A stretch of DNA of 64,000 nucleotides, from assembly GCA_944328495.1 (NCBI GenBank), contig CALVHR010000001.1, forward strand, positions 1 through 64,000. The letters run 5' to 3'. The position numbers and the translations under genes are program-made. Positions 53,462 through 61,837 of the stretch are shown piece by piece. This stretch comes from an uncultured Clostridia bacterium (GTDB taxonomy: Bacteria > Bacillota > Clostridia > Christensenellales > Borkfalkiaceae). The stretch's first letter is position 1, and each line of letters starts with the position of its first letter. The notes below the pieces were generated by a model. It was not told where the DNA came from, did not search any database, and saw nothing but the letters and a program-made list of their open reading frames with translations.

Positions 53462-55064
53462 CACCATCCGCGTGTATGATGCCTACCTTTACCGAGACGG
53501 GCTGAAAAACATTCCAGGGCGATACTTCGATGCGGACGACAAAGCATGGGTACTTCCGTACACGGACGAAGCAGTACGGACGCTGGAACTGCTCGGCGCG
53601 AGGCTTGGCGACGGAATAGAACTGTCATCTCAAAGCAAGGCTGTCGCAAAGAAATACGAGACGATAAACACCCAGCCGAGAGTAAAAGCCACCTTATATG
53701 CGCACCAAGTCAGAGCATATAACTTTGCTCTCGAAATGCTTGAAGAGGGGCGTGCGGCGGCGATATTCGCAGACATGGGTACAGGGAAGACGCTCATCAC
53801 CATCAGCACGGTGGGGACGTTGTATGAACAGGAGCGTATCCATAAAATGCTCGTCGTCTGTCCGAAATCCATCGTCGGGGTATGGGAGGAAGAGTTCCGA
53901 AAGTTCGCGGATTTCCGATATGCGCTGACGGTCTTGGACGGAACGCTCGATAAAAAGAAGAGTGCCTTTGAGTATATGAACGGCACGGCATTGCAGGTCA
54001 TCGTGGTGAATTACGAAAGCTGCTGGCGACTCGAAAAGGAAGTGTCGAAATGGAGACCGGACATCATCGTGTGCGATGAGTCGAGTAAAATCAAGAATCC
54101 CCAGACAGCACAATCTAAAGCCCTGCACCGGCTCGGACGGATTTCGAAGTACAACATGATCCTGACGGGAACGCCGACGACAGGTAGCCCGCTCGACTTT
54201 TTCAGTCAGTACAAATTCCTTGACGAAAGCATCCTCGGCACAAGTTATTACCTGTTCCGAAACAAGTATGCGATCCTCGGCGGGTACCAGCGGCACCAGG
54301 TCATCGGGTATCAGAACCTTGCGGAGTTGGTCGAAAAAGTACACGCCATCGCTTTCCGAATAAGGATAGAGGATGCCGTCGATCTCCCACCGTTCATTGA
54401 CGAAGTACGGAGCATTCGGCTTGAAGAGCGGGCAAGGGTGATATACGACAACCTCAACCGCGACTGCTGTGCTTTGCTTGCGGAAGGCGAAGTCACGGCA
54501 AGAAATGTGCTGACGCAGCTCCTGCGACTCTCGCAATGCACGGGCGGATTTATTCGTAGCGATGAGATGAGCGCGCCACAAAAGGTGAGCGAGGCGAAAC
54601 TCGACGCGCTCGAGGATATCGTGGACGGGTGCATGGACGAGGGGAAGAAGCTCGTCGTCTTTGCGAGGTTCGTTCCCGAGATCGAGGCGATAGAGCGGAT
54701 GCTGAAAAAGAAAGACATCGGGTACTCGCTCATTATGGGTAGTGTAAAAGATAGAGCGGAGCAGGTGCGCAGATTCCAGGAAGAGGATGACGTGCGGGTG
54801 TTTGTCGGACAACTTCAGACCACGGGTATGGGACTGACGCTGACCGCCGCTTCGGTCGCCGTGTATTACTCATTGGACTTCAGCTACTCCAACTACGAGC
54901 AATCGCGGGCAAGGATACACCGCATCGGGCAAAAGAAAAAGTGCTTATACATTCATCTGGTCTGCAAAGGGACGGTCGACGAAAAAGTCATGAACGCACT
55001 CAAGCACAAGGGCGACATTGCCAAGTTGATGGTGGACGATTGGAGGAGTTTGCTCAATGGGTAA
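53439..55064 (+). CDS. SNF2-family phage helicase
   Basis: A 541-residue superfamily 2 SNF2-type ATPase, typical of Firmicutes phage replication modules. Walker A ADMGTGKT is near residue 110, the DEAH-like motif CDESSKIKN near 215, motif III LTGTPTTGS near 244 and motif VI QSRARIHRIGQ near 488. It probably remodels replication forks or protein-DNA complexes. The start overlaps the previous gene by 23 bases, with GGGAGGGG upstream. It is followed by an eight-base overlap with the fused HNH gene. Confidence 0.9.
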   Translation: MYATRSSDTIRVYDAYLYRDGLKNIPGRYFDADDKAWVLPYTDEAVRTLELLGARLGDGIELSSQSKAVAKKYETINTQPRVKATLYAHQVRAYNFALEMLEEGRAAAIFADMGTGKTLITISTVGTLYEQERIHKMLVVCPKSIVGVWEEEFRKFADFRYALTVLDGTLDKKKSAFEYMNGTALQVIVVNYESCWRLEKEVSKWRPDIIVCDESSKIKNPQTAQSKALHRLGRISKYNMILTGTPTTGSPLDFFSQYKFLDESILGTSYYLFRNKYAILGGYQRHQVIGYQNLAELVEKVHAIAFRIRIEDAVDLPPFIDEVRSIRLEERARVIYDNLNRDCCALLAEGEVTARNVLTQLLRLSQCTGGFIRSDEMSAPQKVSEAKLDALEDIVDGCMDEGKKLVVFARFVPEIEAIERMLKKKDIGYSLIMGSVKDRAEQVRRFQEEDDVRVFVGQLQTTGMGLTLTAASVAVYYSLDFSYSNYEQSRARIHRIGQKKKCLYIHLVCKGTVDEKVMNALKHKGDIAKLMVDDWRSLLNG

Positions 55065-56082
55065 ATTCAAAGACTTGAAGGGACAACATTTCGGACGGCT
55101 GACAGCGTTGGAATCCCTACCGCCGCACGGCAAGAATTCCGCAAGGCTTTGGCTCTGCGAATGCGAGTGCGGAGGGATAGCAATTGTCAGAGGAACAGAC
55201 CTCACGAACGGGCATACCATGTCGTGCGGATGTTATCGGAAAATGAAAAAAGCAGTACCCATGTCCGAACTACGCTTGCACAGGATATGGTCGAATATGA
55301 AGCAGAGATGCGCGAACCCGAATAAGCGTGACTTCAAATATTACGGGGCAAGAGGCATATCGGTCTGCGAGGAATGGCGGCAAGATTTTTGGAACTTTTA
55401 TCACTGGGCAATGCTGAACGGCTACAAGGACGGACTAACCATTGAGCGCGTCGACTATGACGGGAACTATGAGCCGAGCAATTGCAAATGGATTAAAGCG
55501 ACGGAGCAGCAGCGGAATATGCGCACCAACCGAGTGTTCGAGGTGTTCGGGCGGCGATTCACTCTGACAGAATTGTGCCGACTTTACGGACAGCCAAGAA
55601 GCACGGTAACAGACAGGCTGGATAAAGGACAGCCGCTACTTACGGCATTAAAGAAAAATGGGAGGTATAAATTGGACAACAGGCTTTTAGAACTGTCGGA
55701 CAGGCTCAAAGAGCTGCGCGACAAAAAGGGCGACCTCGAATATGAGGTCAAACAGGTGAACGGGGAGATTGAGAACATCACCACCGAGATGATAGGACTC
55801 ATGACGACCGACGAGCTGTCGAGTTTTAATCGCAACGGCGTTACGTTTTCGCTCGTTACGCAGGAATATCCTGCGCCCGAACCCGAGAGGAAACCGGAAC
55901 TTTGGGCGGCGATGAAAGAGCAGGGGTTCGAGCATCTGTTCACGATCAATGCCCAGACTCTGCAAGCAATGGTCAAAGAGTTGATTGCAGAAAACGACGG
56001 AGTTCTGCCGACATGGTTGGACGGGCTCGTCAAGATTGCGGAGAAAAATTCTATCCGCATTACAAGAGGAAAGACAAAATAA
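55057..56082 (+). CDS. HNH/AP2-like protein fused to a phage replication protein
   Basis: A 341-residue chimera. Residues 1-200 match the phage HNH/AP2-type putative homing endonucleases (GRLTALESLPPHG, CECECGGIAIVRG, then IERVDYDGNYEPSNCKWI and an HTH-like tail). Residues 206-341 are a different, coiled-coil containing protein (LLELSDRLKELRDKKGDLEY...) of unknown function common next to phage helicases. At the joint, GGGAGGTATAAA and an in-frame TTG at 55672 look like the native start of the second part, so it may be made both as a fusion and alone. No stop separates the two. Confidence 0.75.
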   Translation: MGKFKDLKGQHFGRLTALESLPPHGKNSARLWLCECECGGIAIVRGTDLTNGHTMSCGCYRKMKKAVPMSELRLHRIWSNMKQRCANPNKRDFKYYGARGISVCEEWRQDFWNFYHWAMLNGYKDGLTIERVDYDGNYEPSNCKWIKATEQQRNMRTNRVFEVFGRRFTLTELCRLYGQPRSTVTDRLDKGQPLLTALKKNGRYKLDNRLLELSDRLKELRDKKGDLEYEVKQVNGEIENITTEMIGLMTTDELSSFNRNGVTFSLVTQEYPAPEPERKPELWAAMKEQGFEHLFTINAQTLQAMVKELIAENDGVLPTWLDGLVKIAEKNSIRITRGKTK

Positions 56083-56245
56083 AAAGGAGCAAACCGACGC
56101 TTGCTCCCAACGACAATGCTGTACGTACACTTCAAAGACCAGCGTACGGGAAGTAACATGAGCGCGGAGAAAAGTTCTCCCATTCGCACCACCTCCTTTA
56201 AGTTGTCGTTAAACACATTATATCGAAAAATTTTAAAAAAGTAAA
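56081..56245 (-). other. Reverse-strand mini transcription unit
   Basis: On the minus strand AGTAAA (56240-56245, TTTACT) and attata (56217-56222, TATAAT) are 17 bp apart. A perfect ribosome site (ACCTCC at 56191-56196) precedes an ATG at 56183 that opens MGELFSALMLLPVRW, a short hydrophobic peptide with a basic tail (VGSKRR). A terminator with a 7-bp stem (56086-56092/56101-56107) and an A run that is a T run on this strand ends the unit. No in-frame stop precedes the terminator, so a peptide, a type I toxin relic or a small RNA are all possible. Confidence 0.55.
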
Positions 56246-56258
56246 GGAGATATCAATC

Positions 56259-56954
56259 ATGGCAAACGAAATCGCAAAGAAAGAGAACGCGGAACTGACC
56301 TACAATGAGGGCATCGACCTCGCCAGCGTATTTGCGGAGGAAATGGATGGACTCACGCCGACCTTTGAGCGCATCAAGATTCCCTCGGGCGGCGGCATCT
56401 CGTTCGAAGTACCCGGCGACGATCCCGAGAACCCCGACACGGTCAAAGAGTTCAAGGCGGTCATTCTGTACCATCACCCCATCAACTGCTACTACAAAGA
56501 AGAGTACACGGGCGGGAATAATCCTCCCGATTGCGGTTCGATGGACGGTCACGTCGGGATCGACGCGGAGAGCGGTGAAGTGAAGAACTGCGCCGAGTGT
56601 CCGTTCAACAAGTTCGGCAGCGGCAAGAACGGCGCAAAGGCTTGCAAGCAGAAACGCCGCATCTATCTCCTGCGTGAAGGGGAGGCTCTGCCCACGCTGC
56701 TCTCGTTGCCTACGGGTTCGCTCGCGGCATTCTCGCGCTATATCATGAATCTGCTCGGCAAAGGGAAAAAGAGCAATGCGGTCGTGACGCGGTTTTCGCT
56801 CAAGAAAGCCCAGAACAGTGGTGGCATCAATTACAGCCAGGCGGTATTCGCTCTCGATCGTTCGCTCACGCCCGAGGAGATGACGAACGTCAATCGCATG
56901 ACCGAGCAGGTCAAGGCACTTGCGAACAGAGTCGTTGCGCTTGACGAAGAATAA
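56259..56954 (+). CDS. Phage protein with a CxxC...C cluster
   Basis: A 231-residue phage-type protein of unknown function with a central CAECPFNKFGSGKNGAKACK segment that suggests a metal site. The rest has mixed alpha/beta content and no recognised catalytic motif. It lies between the helicase module and the primase gene, so a role in DNA replication or recombination, perhaps single-strand binding, is plausible but only positional. AAAGGAGATATCA precedes the start. Confidence 0.75.
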   Translation: MANEIAKKENAELTYNEGIDLASVFAEEMDGLTPTFERIKIPSGGGISFEVPGDDPENPDTVKEFKAVILYHHPINCYYKEEYTGGNNPPDCGSMDGHVGIDAESGEVKNCAECPFNKFGSGKNGAKACKQKRRIYLLREGEALPTLLSLPTGSLAAFSRYIMNLLGKGKKSNAVVTRFSLKKAQNSGGINYSQAVFALDRSLTPEEMTNVNRMTEQVKALANRVVALDEE

Positions 56955-57011
56955 TCCGGCAGGGGGAAGGGCGGCGGCTTAACCGTCGCCCCAAGACCCC
57001 GAAGGAGTTCT

Positions 57012-57341
57012 ATGAAGAGACAAAAGATCGTTTATATCTGTTCGCCGTTGCGCGGTGATCTGGAGGGGAACATCGCAAAAGCCAATTTTTATTCGAGATT
57101 CGCTTACGAGCAAGGGTGCATTCCGATTGCGCCGCACGCGATTTTCACGCAATTCCTCAATGACGGCAATCCGAATGAGAGAAAGAGCGGAATGGCTATG
57201 GGGCTTGAACTCCTTGACCGTTGCGACGAATTGTGGGCATTCGGACCGCTTATCAGCGATGGAATGAAAAAAGAGATTGAACACGCCCGAAGAAAAGATA
57301 TCCCGATTCGATATCTATCGGAGAGCCTGGAGGAAGAATGA
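57012..57341 (+). CDS. DUF4406/nucleoside 2-deoxyribosyltransferase-like protein
   Basis: A 109-residue small Rossmann-like protein of the DUF4406/NDT-like superfamily common in phages. VYICSPLRGDLEGNIAKA (about 6-23) and LDRCDELWAFGPLISDGMKKEI are typical. The activity could be N-glycosidic cleavage of nucleotides. A strong AAGGAG precedes the ATG at 57012; the gene overlaps the primase start by four bases. Confidence 0.8.
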   Translation: MKRQKIVYICSPLRGDLEGNIAKANFYSRFAYEQGCIPIAPHAIFTQFLNDGNPNERKSGMAMGLELLDRCDELWAFGPLISDGMKKEIEHARRKDIPIRYLSESLEEE

Positions 57342-59302
57342 CGGACATTTTCGAAACGGTAAAAAGCCAAGTAAAAATAGCCGACGTGGTGGAGTTTTTC
57401 GGCGTAAAACTGAACAGCCGGGACAAGGGGCTTTGTCCGTTTCATCGTGAGAAGACCGCATCGTTTTCCGTGGACCGCAAGAACAATATTTTCACGTGTT
57501 TTGGCTGCGGAGAGACGGGCGACGTCATCACTTTTGTGTCCAAGATAAAAGACATCGAGCCATACGAGGCAGCGAAACTGCTCGCGGAGATTTATCATAT
57601 CGACGTGCAGGATGCAAAACCGCAAAAGACGAGCATAAAAAAATACCTGCAAGCCTGTATGAAAGATGCGGACAAGACGGATTATTTCGCAAAGCGCGGA
57701 CTGACCGCCGAAATGGTCAAGAAGTTCTGTTTGGGATTCGACGTTCACCGGAACGCAGTTGTCCTGCCGTATTCATCCGAGCTGACATATTATCAAACCA
57801 GGAGCATTGCCGACAAAAAGTTCTATAAGCCTCCGACCGAGGAAGCGGGAGCCGAGCCGTTGTTTAACCGCAAGGTATTGTGGGCGTCGGACAAGGAACC
57901 GGTCTTCGTGGTCGAAAGCCCGATTTGCGCCTTATCCGTTATGCAATGCGGGGGACTGGCAGTATCGCTCTGCGGTGTGGGCGGGACAAGCAAACTTGTC
58001 AAGGACTGCAAGATAAAAAAGCCGACGTCGCCGCTCGTGCTGTGCCTGGACAATGACGAACCGGGACAGAAAGCCTCCGAGCAGCTCGCCGCCGAACTCA
58101 TGGAAATGGGTGTAAGGTATGTGGTATTCAATGTCGCAGGTGACTGCAAAGACCCGAATGAACTGTTGATGCAGAATGCGGGGAAACTGAAAGAACAGAT
58201 CGCCGCCGCCAAGCGCGAGGTGAAAAAGAAGTATAAGCGCGGCGTGGCGAGCATCTCGGCAAGCGAATTACAGACGGCGGTCATAGACCCTCCGGAGTGG
58301 TTGATCCCGGAGGTGTTGCCGCAGGGACTTGCTATTCTGTGTGCCTCGTCAAAGGTCGGAAAGAGTTGGATGGCAATGCAGATGTGCGTGGCTATCAGCC
58401 AGGGGAAACAATTCCTCGATTATTCAACGAACACGGCGGGGTGTCTGTACCTTGCACTCGAAGACGGGGTGTTCCGTTTGAAAGACCGGTTGAACAAAGT
58501 CCTTCACGGCGAGCAAGCACCGGGGAATTTTTATTTGTCGGTCAAGGCGGGCGGGTTGGACGGCGGGCTCATCAAACAGCTCAACGAAGAACTCGATGAA
58601 CACCCGGACATCAAACTCATCATCATCGACACATTGCAAAAAGTAAGGGGATCGGCAAAACGAAACGAACTCGCCTATGCGACGGACTACCGTGAACTCG
58701 GCGGACTGAAGGAATATGCCGACCAAAAGCGCATTTGCATATTCCTCATTCATCACCTGCGCAAGATGGCAGACGAGAACGATGTGTTCAACATGATTTC
58801 CGGTTCGAACGGCATCATGGGCGTATGCGACACGATATTCATCATCTACAAAAAGAAACGCCAAGACGAAAACGCCATGATGTTCATGACAGGGCGAGAC
58901 ATCCGGCAGAAAGACATCGTGGTGCATTTCGACGAGAAGGAGTATCGGTGGGAAATGGTCGGCTCGGCAGAAGAAGAGGAGCGCAAACGCAAAAAGCGAG
59001 AGTATGACAATAACCCAATCGTTCGGACGATGAAGGAGTTGGTGAACAAGCCGCCATTCGTATGGAGAGGAACGGCGACCGACATGATGAAATCGGTGTT
59101 CGATGTGACAGGAGAAACCTTTGCGGGATCATCAGCAACACTCGGAAAAATGATTTCGGAGATAGAAACGCAGCTCTACTACGACGGAATACAACATACG
59201 ACCAAGCGCAGCGGGGCAAACAGGATGCACTACTTCACCAAACGGCAGGATTACAGACCTTACAGGCAGGGATATTTATTCGATGACGGCGACGAGGAAT
59301 AA
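57338..59302 (+). CDS. Phage primase-ATPase (CHC2 zinc finger, TOPRIM, AAA_25)
   Basis: A 654-residue replication protein. A DnaG-type zinc finger occupies about 30-62 (CPFHREKTASF, CFGCGETGD). A TOPRIM-like region follows with VVESPICALSVM and CLDNDEPGQ. The C-terminal half (about 315-540) is a RecA-like/AAA_25 ATPase with Walker A CASSKVGKSW and Walker B LIIIDTLQK. It may be a primase coupled to a helicase-like motor at the phage origin. The stop overlaps the next open frame by 20 bases. Confidence 0.9.
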   Translation: MTDIFETVKSQVKIADVVEFFGVKLNSRDKGLCPFHREKTASFSVDRKNNIFTCFGCGETGDVITFVSKIKDIEPYEAAKLLAEIYHIDVQDAKPQKTSIKKYLQACMKDADKTDYFAKRGLTAEMVKKFCLGFDVHRNAVVLPYSSELTYYQTRSIADKKFYKPPTEEAGAEPLFNRKVLWASDKEPVFVVESPICALSVMQCGGLAVSLCGVGGTSKLVKDCKIKKPTSPLVLCLDNDEPGQKASEQLAAELMEMGVRYVVFNVAGDCKDPNELLMQNAGKLKEQIAAAKREVKKKYKRGVASISASELQTAVIDPPEWLIPEVLPQGLAILCASSKVGKSWMAMQMCVAISQGKQFLDYSTNTAGCLYLALEDGVFRLKDRLNKVLHGEQAPGNFYLSVKAGGLDGGLIKQLNEELDEHPDIKLIIIDTLQKVRGSAKRNELAYATDYRELGGLKEYADQKRICIFLIHHLRKMADENDVFNMISGSNGIMGVCDTIFIIYKKKRQDENAMMFMTGRDIRQKDIVVHFDEKEYRWEMVGSAEEEERKRKKREYDNNPIVRTMKELVNKPPFVWRGTATDMMKSVFDVTGETFAGSSATLGKMISEIETQLYYDGIQHTTKRSGANRMHYFTKRQDYRPYRQGYLFDDGDEE

Positions 59303-59903
59303 TCTAAAATCCGTATCGGTGTTCGGGAATTCTGTAAATTCCCTGTCACCGGGCAAAGAAACTATAATTTTCCTGTCGAGGTCGAGATTGTCTGTAAAAA
59401 AACTGTTGCCGAGAAAATGGCTGAAAAATCGCCTATTTTGGGCAAAAAGTGGGCATTTTGCAAGGGTTTTGCGGGATGTTTTCCTCGAATTTTGCTCACG
59501 GGCAGAGCCGTTTCCTGTAAAAAAACTCTGGGCATCGAAAAAACCTATAAAAAAACTGCGGGACTCGACCGTCCATATATTTCGCATATATGCATTCGCG
59601 GAAAGCGCGTATTTGGGCGGTTTTGAGTCGCTTTCGATGGGTTTTGAAGGGGTTTTCGCTCTAAAATCCATATCGCAAACCCGAAAAACTCTAAAAAAAC
59701 TGTCGGTAGCCGAAATCGCTGTAAATTCCGTATCGCTGCCCCGAATTCCTATAAATTCCATGTCGGGAAAGACAGGGTCTGTAAAATCGGGCAGACAGCG
59801 GATCGCGGTAGGAAGATACCGCTTAATTGTGACGGGAGATGACGGCAAATACAGAAACCAACCGTCACTACTGTCACAACCGTCACTACCGACGCAGACA
59901 TGA
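59283..59903 (+). CDS. Open frame of degenerate 10-residue repeats
   Basis: A 206-codon open frame from the ATG at 59283 with about 15 degenerate decapeptides of pattern [VIL][KN][SK][LVIM]S-x5 (for example VNSVSLPRIP, INSMSGKTGS, VKKLWASKKP). It corresponds to the 30-bp DNA repeats. Spacing breaks in the array (123 and 114 bp) are multiples of three, which would fit a translated sequence, but the ribosome site is weak and the family unknown. It may be a noncoding iteron region that happens to be open. Confidence 0.35.
   Translation: MTATRNNLKSVSVFGNSVNSLSPGKETIIFLSRSRLSVKKLLPRKWLKNRLFWAKSGHFARVLRDVFLEFCSRAEPFPVKKLWASKKPIKKLRDSTVHIFRIYAFAESAYLGGFESLSMGFEGVFALKSISQTRKTLKKLSVAEIAVNSVSLPRIPINSMSGKTGSVKSGRQRIAVGRYRLIVTGDDGKYRNQPSLLSQPSLPTQT
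59303..59790 (+). repeat. 30-bp-phased degenerate direct repeats after the primase
   Basis: Repeats of consensus about yCTrTAAAwwnCyrTaTCG recur with exact 30-bp phase: reference TRT positions at 59314, 59344, 59374, 59404 and 59434, then 59527 and 59557, then 59671, 59701, 59731 and 59761. The two gaps preserve frame (123 and 114 bp). The block is A-rich on the plus strand and lies next to the primase-ATPase gene, a usual place for a phage origin. Confidence 0.75.
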
Positions 59904-59971
59904 AAAACAAAAAACCAGAAGAGAGATTACTGTCACACTGGTAAAGCAGTATTTTATGACGGGTGTGACGG
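59829..59971. repeat. Cluster of GTGACGG/CCGTCAC heptamers, possible origin
   Basis: Copies: GTGACGG at 59829-59835 and 59965-59971, CCGTCAC at 59862-59868 and 59880-59886, TGTCAC at 59872-59877 and 59931-59936. They alternate in orientation between the repeat block and the VRR-NUC gene, like initiator-binding iterons. Confidence 0.45.
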
Positions 59972-59988
59972 GAATGACAGGAGATTTT

Positions 59989-60276
59989 ATGAAAGAGAGT
60001 GAGTTGATACGAAAAATCAGCGAATACCTCAAGAGCGTTCCCGACCTGTTCTTTTGGAAAGAGCATGGAGGGATGTATGGCTCGGCGGGCATTCCCGATT
60101 TGATAGTCTGTTATCGGGGACGGTTCATCGGGCTGGAGTGCAAAGTCGGAAAAAATGAAGCGACCGTTCTGCAATCGCTGACCATTCGCCGCATCTTGCG
60201 GGCGGGAGGTTATGCGAAGATAGTGCGGTCGGTCGAGGAAGTAAAACAACTTATATCAGCCTTTGAGCAGGAGTAG
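59989..60276 (+). CDS. VRR-NUC domain nuclease
   Basis: A 95-residue VRR-NUC (PD-(D/E)XK) protein, a minimal phage nuclease of the kind that acts on branched DNA. GSAGIPDLIVCYRGRFIGLE and LECKVGKNEAT provide the Asp and the ExK pair. The start at 59989 has ACAGGAG at correct spacing; longer in-frame starts run through the heptamer repeats and are unlikely. Just one base separates it from the next gene. Confidence 0.87.
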   Translation: MKESELIRKISEYLKSVPDLFFWKEHGGMYGSAGIPDLIVCYRGRFIGLECKVGKNEATVLQSLTIRRILRAGGYAKIVRSVEEVKQLISAFEQE

Positions 60277-60277
60277 T

Positions 60278-60703
60278 ATGCAAGCGACGGAAAGAATGAT
60301 TCACAAAGTATCGGTAGCGGAAGAAGCCGTTTTCGATTATGAAGAGTTGGTCGGCGCGCAGCCGCCCATCCGCGACATTAAGCAGGAGGTCGAGACCTAT
60401 CTGAACATAACCGCTGCCCGGGCGCGTGGATATTATTTCCGAGTGAAGTATTGCGACGAGACGATAGACCGGATGCTGATGCTCTTCCTGTACAAGGGTG
60501 AGAAGTTCGGGCGAATGCAGGTTTGGAAAGTGGCGGGGATATGCTTTGCGGAAGACTGGACGGAAGAGCAGGAGGAAAGCGGTCAGATTCGGTTTTGGCT
60601 GAAGACAAAGATATGCGACCTTCCGCCCGAGGTGGATTGGGTGGTCAAATATCGGGTGTGGCAGGAAGAGGAGGCAAAAGCACGGGAGGACTACAATGAC
60701 TGA
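60278..60703 (+). CDS. Hypothetical phage protein
   Basis: A 141-residue acidic, helical cytosolic protein with no family I recognise. AGGAG precedes the ATG at 60278. It overlaps the next gene by eight bases, so the pair may act together. Confidence 0.7.
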   Translation: MQATERMIHKVSVAEEAVFDYEELVGAQPPIRDIKQEVETYLNITAARARGYYFRVKYCDETIDRMLMLFLYKGEKFGRMQVWKVAGICFAEDWTEEQEESGQIRFWLKTKICDLPPEVDWVVKYRVWQEEEAKAREDYND

Positions 60704-60989
60704 AGTGGAGATCAGGGAATACCTGCAAAATTATAGAGACAGGAAAACGATAGCCGATTACAAGGTGCAAAACGGCAGGAAAGATGACAGGGACGTGGTG
60801 TGCATCCAGGCAATCGAGAATTGTATGCGATTACTGCCGGACGGACTCGGGGATATTCTTCGGATGCACTATATCGAGAGAAAATCCTTGCGGAAGATCG
60901 CAGCGGAGCATTTCTATTGCAAGGACACTATTGCCAAGCGCAGGGACGAAGCAATAGCCCTTATGGGCGTGTGTTTGGCGAGCGTATGA
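60696..60989 (+). CDS. Phage late regulator-like HTH (sigma region 4 type)
   Basis: A 97-residue protein with a C-terminal sigma-70 region 4-like HTH (LLPDGLGDILRMHYIERKSL then IAAEHFYCKDTIAKRRDEAI). ArpU/RinA-type regulators of this size sit just before phage packaging genes and turn on late transcription; that is the likely role by position. A terminator follows immediately. Confidence 0.75.
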   Translation: MTEVEIREYLQNYRDRKTIADYKVQNGRKDDRDVVCIQAIENCMRLLPDGLGDILRMHYIERKSLRKIAAEHFYCKDTIAKRRDEAIALMGVCLASV

Positions 60990-61024
60990 AAAAAGCGGGG
61001 AGGTCAATCCTCCTCGCTTTTTTC
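60988..61024. terminator. Bidirectional terminator
   Basis: A 10-bp stem (60994-61003/61009-61018, one G-U) flanked by A and T runs, between the late regulator and the convergent doc gene. Confidence 0.8.
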
Positions 61025-61393
61025 ATGGTCGATTACCCATTGCAAAAGGTCGTCATAATCAATTGCGCCGGCTGCCATTTTTAGAAAAACCGACGACAGT
61101 TCATCTTGCGTATAGGAAAGTGAAATTCCGTTCAACGCAAGGAACACGAGCATTGCGTGTGCGCCGATTCGCTTGTTGCCATCCAGGAAAGGGTGGTTTT
61201 GCACAAGCCCGCAAGCCAGACGAGCGGCTTTCTGATGCACCGATTGAAACAGTTCGGTTGAATCAAAGGTTTGGAACGGGGCGGCGATAGCCGAATCCAA
61301 AAGCCCCTCATCCCGCAATCCATCCAAACCGCCCGTGTCCATTACCAGAGCATGGTGCATAGCGATGATTTGTTGTTTGGAAAGGACAATCAC
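61004..61393 (-). CDS. doc: Doc family death-on-curing toxin
   Basis: A 129-residue Fic/Doc-fold toxin. HPFLDGNKR (67-75) is the Fic motif; Doc proteins phosphorylate EF-Tu and stop translation. The gene overlaps its antitoxin gene by four bases on the minus strand, against the phage genes, like a moron or addiction module inserted next to the late region. Confidence 0.92.
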   Translation of the reverse strand: MIVLSKQQIIAMHHALVMDTGGLDGLRDEGLLDSAIAAPFQTFDSTELFQSVHQKAARLACGLVQNHPFLDGNKRIGAHAMLVFLALNGISLSYTQDELSSVFLKMAAGAIDYDDLLQWVIDHEKSEED

Positions 61394-61647
61394 TTCGCCA
61401 ACTCCTTATAAGCCGTCCGATTTTTTTCAATGAGCTGCTTGGAGAGTTCTTCTACGGAACTATCCGCCGCCATTTGAATCGTGGTGTTTGTGCGCTTGAC
61501 CTCAAAGGGAATACGTTGTTCCCGAACGGCTTGCTTGGCAAACATGGTAATGGCAGAACTTAAAGAAAGCCCGAGATCGGTAAACAGTTCATCAGCCTGG
61601 GCTTTAAGCTGTTCATCCATACGGATCGTCACATTGATGTTAGCCAT
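61390..61647 (-). CDS. RelB/DinJ-type antitoxin
   Basis: An 85-residue ribbon-helix-helix antitoxin (NVTIRMDEQLKAQADELFTDL and SLSSAITMFAKQAV). The start at 61647 follows a strong AGGAGGTATTC site; a longer in-frame start lacks one. It overlaps doc by four bases, the usual order. It should neutralise Doc and repress the pair. Such DinJ-Doc pairs differ from the classical Phd-Doc pairing. Confidence 0.88.
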   Translation of the reverse strand: MANINVTIRMDEQLKAQADELFTDLGLSLSSAITMFAKQAVREQRIPFEVKRTNTTIQMAADSSVEELSKQLIEKNRTAYKELAK

Positions 61648-61837
61648 AAGAATACCTCCTATTCGAGTTTCATCTACATTATACAGCAAAACGAATGAGA
61701 TGTCAATAGTATTATATGAAAATTATGTGCGGATTATGTGCAATGCAATGAATAATAACAATAGACAAGACCAGACATTTTTCCCCCGAAAGTCGCCAAA
61801 ACGTGCGTATAATGAGAGTAGGTAATATCCTCCGAGG

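Noticed and set aside
55584..56183. Full-length 200-codon minus ORF opposite the fused HNH gene
   Set aside because: Only the first about 34 codons lie in the intergenic unit; the rest is a shadow of the plus-strand gene beyond a terminator.
59303..59790. CRISPR array in the 30-bp phased block
   Set aside because: The repeats are degenerate and adjacent; there are no spacers.
59276..59848. Minus-strand ORF through the 30-bp repeats
   Set aside because: Starts with TTG, no ribosome site, against the direction of all neighbours; the plus frame is the better candidate, itself uncertain.
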